Assembly (NCBI GenBank): GCA_013398275.1
Contig: VZSE01008388.1
Span: 2,440,494-2,504,493 of the forward strand
Direction: 5' to 3'
DNA length: 64,000 bases
DNA from: Promerops cafer
Lineage: Eukaryota; Chordata; Aves; Passeriformes; Nectariniidae
Shown: positions 63,101-64,000 of the stretch, piece by piece
Layout: every line of letters starts with the position of its first letter
Numbering within the stretch: the first letter of the stretch is position 1
Notes under the pieces: generated by a model
Seen by the model: the letters and a program-made list of their open reading frames with translations, nothing else
Database searches by the model: none
What the model was told of the DNA's origin: nothing
Translations under genes and position numbers: made by a program

Positions 63101-63439
63101 AGTGGCTATATGCAGTGCTGTGAGAAACTAGAGCAGCCCTGGCCACAAGACTTTGTGTGAAGGGTCTGTAATCCCAGCAGCTGTGTCAATGAGGTCGAGG
63201 TGCTGCAGGCCCTGACAGAATGCTGTGTTATCCTCCTGGAGGAGTAATGGCTGTTGAGGAGGCGAAGGGTCAGAGGGCTGCAGGGACCCTTCATGTCCCC
63301 TCTTACCTGTGGTGTTTGTGAGCTGGAAGGTGATGGATTTGTCAGGGATACTGCAGACATTGCGGACAGACACCTGGCATGTGTAGCTGGCATAATCCTG
63401 AGGTCGAAGGTTCTTCAGCTTCAGGACTTTGGTTTCACC
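20..63439 (-). CDS. MDGA1: MDGA1, internal part of gene (9 exons, Ig2 to MAM)
   Basis: MDGA1 is a GPI-anchored, secreted-pathway cell-surface protein of neurons. In the known family it binds neuroligin-2 through its N-terminal Ig domains, blocks neurexin access and so restrains inhibitory synapse formation; it also affects cortical neuron migration. Seen here: half of Ig2, complete Ig3 to Ig6, an FN3 domain and the start of the MAM domain, in the family order. Coding is join of 63439-63307, 58619-58350, 57956-57627, 54450-54157, 29538-29269, 25951-25800, 8813-8636, 7588-7565 and 172-20, 1804 nt with no frame break. The paralogue MDGA2 is excluded: the Ig4 start MKNATFQITPDVIKES and the MAM start DNTCRFEDEKICGF are MDGA1-like. 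Start codon, Ig1, rest of MAM and GPI signal are outside the window. The gene looks intact where visible. Confidence 0.96.
346..630 (-). mobile_element. CR1 LINE 3' tail
   Basis: The plus strand starts with an ATCATAGAAATCACAGAAT end and runs through text typical of reverse-complemented CR1 3' ends: a CCCATGGGCAGGG-like segment (408-424), the GTTGCCCAGGGCCCCATCCA segment at about 441-460, and GGGCAGCCTGTTCCAGTGCC at 507-526. Similarity continues past the T-rich part to about 630. CR1 is the dominant LINE of birds. The copy is 5'-truncated as usual and lies in the same orientation as MDGA1. Confidence 0.88.
2005..2040 (+). repeat. 19-bp tandem duplication
   Basis: ACCTTCTGGTGGCTACCCT is followed directly by ACCTTCTGGTGGCTAGC, two near-identical copies. 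Confidence 0.9.
3590..3722 (-). mobile_element. MIR-type SINE remnant, reversed
   Basis: The text GTGGGGAAATAGATGCACAA, a CCCAGTACCTAAACTGGAAA segment, then AGAGAACCCAAGTACTCCAA and CTGGTCCTTTGGTATAGAAC follows the reversed MIR core (GAGGAAACTGAGGCACAGAG, then GAACCCAGGTCT). It is strongly diverged. Confidence 0.55.
4480..4650 (+). mobile_element. MIR-type SINE remnant
   Basis: The stretch CAGTTTCCTCATCTAGAAAA (4564-4583) followed by TGAAGACAATGAGAAT, preceded by GCAGTGTGACCC, follows the core of MIR SINEs (consensus CAGTTTCCTCATCTGTAAAA). This is an ancient amniote element, old enough to be shared with mammals as a family. Confidence 0.7.
7295..7318. repeat. Perfect 9-bp hairpin
   Basis: TGGCGTAGA and TCTACGCCA pair perfectly around a 6-base loop, about 250 nt after the microexon in the MDGA1 transcript. 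Confidence 0.9.
7565..7588 (-). CDS. MDGA1: MDGA1 24-nt microexon (FN3-MAM linker)
   Basis: This exon is too short for ORF detection and was found by bridging the FN3 exon (ending GAA C) and the MAM exon (starting AT AAC). Its 24 nt complete a Pro codon, encode INYPNPT and give the first base of an Asp codon. The acceptor TTCTTTTTCCAG and the donor ACAG|GTAAGC are both strong. The peptide lines up with the human FN3-MAM linker INSPNLS as I recall it. The length is a multiple of three, so skipping preserves frame and replaces P-INYPNPT-D by a single His. A TGC triplet lies about 37 nt upstream of the acceptor (plus 7625-7627) in a pyrimidine-rich intron, the arrangement reported for SRRM4-dependent neuronal microexons; that regulation is inference. 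Confidence 0.93.
7589..8635 (-). other. MDGA1: MDGA1 intron upstream of microexon
   Basis: This 1047-nt intron separates the FN3 exon from the microexon. Its 3' end on the minus strand is T-rich (plus 7591-7620 is A-rich) with a TGC near the acceptor. It contains two adjacent hairpins at 7882-7931. No transposon was recognised in it. Confidence 0.9.
7882..7931. repeat. Two adjacent perfect hairpins
   Basis: CTTAGATACCAA and TTGGTATCTAAG form a 12-bp perfect stem with a 3-base loop (7882-7908). Six bases later CATCAAA and TTTGATG form a 7-bp stem with a GTAG loop (7914-7931). Both lie in the intron before the microexon. Confidence 0.9.
8636..8813 (-). CDS. MDGA1: MDGA1 exon: second half of FN3 domain
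   Basis: The exon is 178 nt, enters in phase 0 and leaves in phase 1. It reads LSQRNTIQTFIPVKKMEKG to AARIIRYME plus a C. SYEVRLTP (Y35) is the FN3 tyrosine-corner region and FGAGDMAARII the closing strand. The acceptor is TTCTGTGCAG. The donor GAAC|GTAGGT at 8635 is weak: the exon ends in C and intron position 4 is G. The end is fixed by frame, because C plus CT from the microexon gives the expected Pro (ME-P-INYP). Confidence 0.95.
10512..10552. repeat. Perfect 13-bp-arm hairpin
   Basis: ATGCCAGCTGGGT (10512-10524) and ACCCAGCTGGCAT (10540-10552) are exact reverse complements around a 15-base loop containing an E-box CACGTG. Confidence 0.92.
10930..10965. repeat. Perfect 12-bp-arm hairpin
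   Basis: CAAATTCCACCT (10930-10941) and AGGTGGAATTTG (10954-10965) are exact reverse complements around a 12-base loop. Confidence 0.92.
17575..17660 (+). repeat. A-rich low-complexity stretch
   Basis: The sequence is almost wholly A with scattered G and C (AAACAAAACCAAGAACAAAA type). It may be a decayed poly-A-like tract. Confidence 0.75.
18390..18925 (+). mobile_element. LTR of avian ERV type, diverged
   Basis: The stretch shows a chain of LTR segments in order: GGCTGAGATAGAGGTAATTTTC (18420-18441), a TAGGCTGGGGGTGGGCA segment, TGACCAAAGGGATATGAAAG, TTGTCTTCCGGAGCAAC, a GTTATTAAACTGACTTTATC polyadenylation-region segment and the end CCAGCCAAGGTCAACCAACTACA near 18903-18925. The order and wording match bird ERV LTRs; the copy is older than the one at 45668. 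It lies antisense to MDGA1 and has no internal viral sequence beside it. Confidence 0.78.
24244..24305 (+). mobile_element. Possible LTR 5' fragment
   Basis: TGTCTTAGTTTCAGCCAGGA followed by CAGGGTTCATTTTTTACAGT resembles the first 60 bases of the LTR at 45668. Similarity fades after about 24305. The match is short, so the call is tentative. Confidence 0.4.
24845..24950 (-). mobile_element. MIR/L2-related remnant
   Basis: ATTATTATTAAGTACTGACA, then CGTGCTCCATGCGGTGTGAG and CCCAGAGAGCTCACAATCAA, follows the layout of reversed MIR/L2-end elements (TTATTAAGCGCTTACTATGT, then GAGCTCACAGTCT). Ancient and diverged. Confidence 0.55.
25800..25951 (-). CDS. MDGA1: MDGA1 exon: first half of FN3 domain
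   Basis: The exon is 152 nt. The split Ala codon is followed by KAYSPEFYYDTPNPT and it ends YRLEVRQ. W30 in YVLQWTQ is the core B-strand tryptophan typical of fibronectin type III domains. NYS is a sequon. The acceptor is CCCTCCAG, the donor CGGCAG|GTAAGG at 25799, leaving in phase 0. The exon joins directly to the one at 8813 across a 17-kb intron that splits the FN3 domain, matching the usual two-exon structure of FN3 folds. Confidence 0.96.
25952..29268 (-). other. MDGA1: MDGA1 intron between Ig6 and FN3
   Basis: The intron is 3317 bases. The only distinctive element is an AT-rich block at about 27080-27400 that looks like non-repetitive, possibly conserved sequence. No transposon or additional exon was recognised. 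Confidence 0.9.
29269..29538 (-). CDS. MDGA1: MDGA1 exon: complete Ig domain 6
   Basis: The exon is 270 nt, 1-1 phase. The split codon T|TC gives Phe, then PPVVEPAFQDVRQGMGH to SACLFQVS. Landmarks are C23 (TLRC), W38 (TSVWRF) and SGSYEC (C73); C84 (SACLF) is an additional family cysteine. NGS is a possible glycosylation site. The acceptor is GGTCTCCAG and the donor TCAG|GTAAGT at 29268. The exon is noticeably GC-rich at third positions compared with flanking introns, including a run of seven C next to the acceptor. Confidence 0.97.
38319..38734. repeat. Diverged inverted repeat with coding-like arms, unassigned
   Basis: The left arm 38319-38420 (plus) and the right arm 38621-38734 (minus) share CATTTTTCCATCCTT, CTTGATTCATCTGAA and GAYGACAATGA-like segments in the same order, about three quarters identical by eye, 200 bases apart. 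Left plus frame reads FFHPSPLIGLDSSEEDDDNE; right minus frame reads FFHPLPVIDLIYLDSSENDD. Outside the arms there is a weaker direct pair, AGATGAAACAGCTGAGGTC (38457-38475) and AGATGAAATGGCTGAGGTC (about 38752-38770). I do not recognise the family; a decayed DNA transposon is one possibility. Confidence 0.7.
42955..43255 (+). repeat. Diverged tandem duplication, about 155-bp unit, two copies
   Basis: Copy one (from about 42947) and copy two (from about 43125) share CTTTCTAATCTGGGCCACC / CTTTCTTAATCTGGGCCACC, then CCAAACTGCCATT / CCAAAGCTGCAATT, TAGGGTTCAGAGAA / TAGGGCTCAGAGAA, and GACTGGAAAAGGCATGC / GGCTGGAAAGCCTGCAT. The family is not recognised. The pair lies just left of the CR1 copy. Confidence 0.65.
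43285..44252 (+). mobile_element. CR1 LINE, 3' reverse-transcriptase region and 3' UTR
   Basis: About 970 bases follow the CR1 consensus from the end of the ORF2 region (GATGATCTGGACAAGGGGAT at 43348) through GGATCTGGACAGGCTGGAT, AAGAAGGCCAATAGCAT, GAGAAGGGAAATGGAGCTGG, TTGGATATTAGGAAAAATTT and GGTCTTTTCC near the 3' end. The reading frame is broken by many small changes, so it is a dead copy. It lies antisense to MDGA1. A diverged unrelated tandem duplication abuts its left end. Confidence 0.93.
45668..46205 (+). mobile_element. Solo LTR of an avian endogenous retrovirus
   Basis: About 540 bases begin TGTCCTTGTTTCACCTGGCA and continue with AGAGTTAATTTTCTTCATAG and TAGCTGGTATGGTGCT, a start I associate with abundant avian ERV LTRs. 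Downstream are GGTGCCCAAGGAGTTGGGAG and a TATATAAATGGGGG box (45946-45959). The end is pyrimidine-rich and reaches about 46205 (CCATCTGTAACA). No gag or pol sequence flanks it, so it is a solo LTR. Exact borders and target duplication are not certain. It is antisense to MDGA1. Confidence 0.82.
45946..45959 (+). promoter_or_regulatory. TATA box of the LTR promoter
   Basis: TATATAAATGGGGG stands at the expected position in the LTR, downstream of the GTCATGCCCAG segment. It is an intact TATA element that could start transcription antisense to MDGA1. Activity is unknown. Confidence 0.55.
50030..50075 (+). repeat. 23-bp tandem duplication
   Basis: The unit AACTTTCAGACTTGACTRTT plus GAA occurs twice in a row with one G/A difference. 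Confidence 0.92.
51361..51429 (+). repeat. 34-35-bp tandem duplication
   Basis: Two adjacent copies both contain AAAAGAAAAGCAA, a T-rich segment and CTGCTTTCTAAATAC. They differ by a few bases in the T-rich centre, indicating a recent duplication. Confidence 0.9.
51700..51890. promoter_or_regulatory. Intronic CpG-dense island
   Basis: By hand count about 22 CpG dinucleotides fall in roughly 190 bases, including GCGCGCGG-type runs, whereas surrounding intron is CpG-poor. This density usually means an unmethylated island with promoter or enhancer activity. No TATA box was seen. On the minus strand an open frame (52239-51631) runs through it and meets a donor-like AAAG|GTAAAG at 51663/51662. 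Could also be simply a GC-rich remnant. Confidence 0.55.
52757..52792 (+). repeat. 13-bp direct repeat, spaced 23 bp
   Basis: CTCTTGATGCGAC occurs at 52757-52769 and 52780-52792, with a further AGATGCGA between them. Confidence 0.85.
54157..54450 (-). CDS. MDGA1: MDGA1 exon: complete Ig domain 5
   Basis: The exon is 294 nt, 1-1 phase. After a split Val codon it reads PPTISVPKGQSAITV and ends LVQLNVQ. Ig landmarks are C25 (AELQCEVRGKP), W37 (PPIIWSRV) and MSGTYKC (C75), followed by QTARYNGFN, a strongly conserved MDGA stretch. The acceptor is CTTTTAG and the donor CAGT|GTGAGT at 54156. The 24.6-kb intron that follows is the largest in the window. Confidence 0.97.
55003..55074 (+). repeat. 18-bp minisatellite, four copies
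   Basis: Four units of about 18 bases (CTTATTTTACTTTTATTG, CATATTTTACTTTCATTG, CATATTTTACTTTCATTA, TTTATTTTGCTTTTATTG) follow each other exactly, 72 bases in all. Being a multiple of three it keeps an artificial open frame. Confidence 0.9.
55822..55837 (+). repeat. Poly-T run, 16 bases
   Basis: Sixteen consecutive T are followed by AATTAAAG. No retroelement was recognised beside it. Confidence 0.9.
57627..57956 (-). CDS. MDGA1: MDGA1 exon: complete Ig domain 4
   Basis: The exon is 330 nt, 1-1 phase, and encodes MKNATFQITPDVIKES through VEVNISSET. Ig landmarks are C29 (LKLSC), W43 (YSWYKNG) and DYGTYLC (C87). A further cysteine at residue 70 (PVTCSLEI, codon 57747-57745) stands where the human protein as I recall it has serine, giving an odd number of cysteines. 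Sequons NAT and NIS are present. The acceptor is TCATCTTAG, the donor ACAG|GTGAGT at 57626. Sequence agrees with MDGA1 rather than MDGA2 throughout. Confidence 0.97.
57957..58349 (-). other. MDGA1: MDGA1 393-nt intron between Ig3 and Ig4
   Basis: This short intron has donor GTAAGT and acceptor TTAG. Nothing else was recognised in it. Confidence 0.95.
58350..58619 (-). CDS. MDGA1: MDGA1 exon: complete Ig domain 3
   Basis: The exon is 270 nt and begins in phase 1: the upstream G plus CC makes Ala before PPALKLSVNETL. It encodes one full Ig domain with C24 (TMQC), W37 (EVVW), the DSGYYNC motif (C70), and the closing strand VGNPAKKIVNLLVR that links to Ig4. The sequons NET, NIT, NLT and NCT suggest heavy glycosylation. 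The acceptor is TTTTCCAG and the donor CGGT|GTAAGT at 58349. Only 393 nt separate it from the Ig4 exon, the shortest intron here. The symmetrical 1-1 phase means the domain could be skipped without frameshift. Confidence 0.96.
58620..63306 (-). other. MDGA1: MDGA1 intron between Ig2 and Ig3
   Basis: The intron is 4687 bases. It holds a CCTGA microsatellite (61388-61413) and a candidate conserved block (60840-61080). No coding exon or named transposon was recognised. Confidence 0.9.
61388..61413 (+). repeat. CCTGA pentanucleotide repeat, five copies
   Basis: CCTGA is repeated five times without error. On the other strand it reads as overlapping AGGTCA-like motifs. Confidence 0.92.
63307..63439 (-). 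CDS. MDGA1: MDGA1 exon: second half of Ig domain 2
   Basis: This exon gives 44 codons plus one base, from GETKVLKLKN to QLTNTT. The motif LRPQDYASYTC (C at residue 21) is the F-strand D-x-x-x-Y-x-C signature closing the Ig2 disulphide; its partner cysteine is in the upstream exon outside the window. VRNVC (C29) is shared with MDGA family members. The acceptor is AAATCCCAG and the donor is ACAG|GTAAGA at 63306. It enters in phase 0, so Ig2 is split by a phase-0 intron as FN3 is, and leaves in phase 1. NTT at the end is an N-glycosylation sequon. In the family Ig1-Ig2 form the main neuroligin contact, so this exon is near the binding surface. Confidence 0.95.
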
Positions 63440-64000
63440 CTGGGATTTGGGAAAAATAGGGGCAAAAAAAGACACAGGGGTCCAAAGCACAGATCATCCT
63501 TCCAAGCCCATATCCTGTCCCAAAGTTTACAGATTACCAGCAGCTCCCATGAAACCCTTAGGGAACTGTGCAGATTTCAAGCCCCCCCAGCTCTATATAC
63601 AGGAGATACAAATTGTTTGCAATGGTCATTTCACCTCCAGGGTTTCACAAACCACCCAGCAACTCACTGACGTGACCTGAAAGCACTGCCAAACAGGTCT
63701 GGCTGTAATTTCTCATCAACTACTGCCAGAAACATCTTGTAGAACATGACAAACCTTAACCATTCCAGAACAGACCCTGAGATCTAACACTGCCAAACCA
63801 AAGTAAATCAGAGCAGATTGAGGCATTAATACTGGCCTAAATATGACAAGTTCAACAGTTATGCTCTAGAAATCTGCCATACAGGAGGAAAAAAAAAATC
63901 ACAGAAATACTCAAAGAACTTCCAAAACTTTCTGATCCTCCTTCTCCAGATTCTAATCTCATTTATGCTGATGTAAATCCAGAGTGACTGCAGAGACTTT
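63440..64000 (-). other. MDGA1: MDGA1 intron, 3' end only (inside Ig2)
   Basis: These 561 bases are the end of the intron that splits Ig2; its donor is outside the window. The sequence next to the acceptor is pyrimidine-rich on the minus strand. A short A run (about 63889-63898) is present. No other feature was seen. Confidence 0.85.

Noticed and set aside
20..63439. MDGA2 as the identity of the gene
   Set aside because: Ig4, Ig5, FN3 linker and MAM wording follow MDGA1 and differ clearly from MDGA2 as I recall both.
1..64000. Prokaryotic-type features: operons, CRISPR arrays, tRNA or rRNA genes
   Set aside because: The window is a vertebrate intron-exon landscape; no array of spaced repeats or RNA-gene signature was seen.

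Overview
The window is a stretch of bird nuclear genome lying inside one large gene on the minus strand. Nine exons spell, in order, a protein I recognise as MDGA1 (MAM domain-containing glycosylphosphatidylinositol anchor protein 1), a neuronal cell-surface immunoglobulin-superfamily protein. Bird origin is inferred from CR1 LINE fragments, LTR remnants of avian endogenous-retrovirus type, and ancient MIR-type SINE remnants. The species cannot be named from this.

Read 5'->3' on the minus strand, the layout is: second half of Ig2 (63439-63307), Ig3 (58619-58350), Ig4 (57956-57627), Ig5 (54450-54157), Ig6 (29538-29269), first half of the fibronectin type III domain (25951-25800), second half of it (8813-8636), a 24-nt microexon (7588-7565) and the first MAM exon (172-20). 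Together they give 1804 coding bases with a continuous frame. Signal peptide, Ig1 and the first half of Ig2 lie beyond 64000. The rest of the MAM domain and the GPI-attachment signal lie beyond base 1. Each exon carries AG/GT borders and every intron phase fits the next exon: whole Ig exons are bounded by phase-1 introns, and FN3 is split by a phase-0 intron.

About 97% of the window is intron. The 24.6-kb intron between Ig5 and Ig6 and the 17-kb intron inside FN3 hold most of the repeats. These are a near-1-kb CR1 fragment (43285-44252, plus strand), a shorter CR1 tail (346-630, minus strand), two LTRs of related type (18390-18925 and 45668-46205), three MIR-type remnants and several short tandem duplications. 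No second protein-coding gene, tRNA, rRNA or CRISPR array was found.

The main points for follow-up are: the in-frame 24-nt microexon, which sits between a weak upstream donor and hairpin-forming introns; a very CpG-dense island in the largest intron (51700-51890), followed by a phase-compatible donor that could make an alternative first exon; and a pair of diverged inverted copies at 38319-38420 and 38621-38734 that both read as a similar acidic peptide and that I cannot assign to a known family. Several unique AT-rich intronic blocks look like conserved non-coding elements, but this cannot be proved without alignment.
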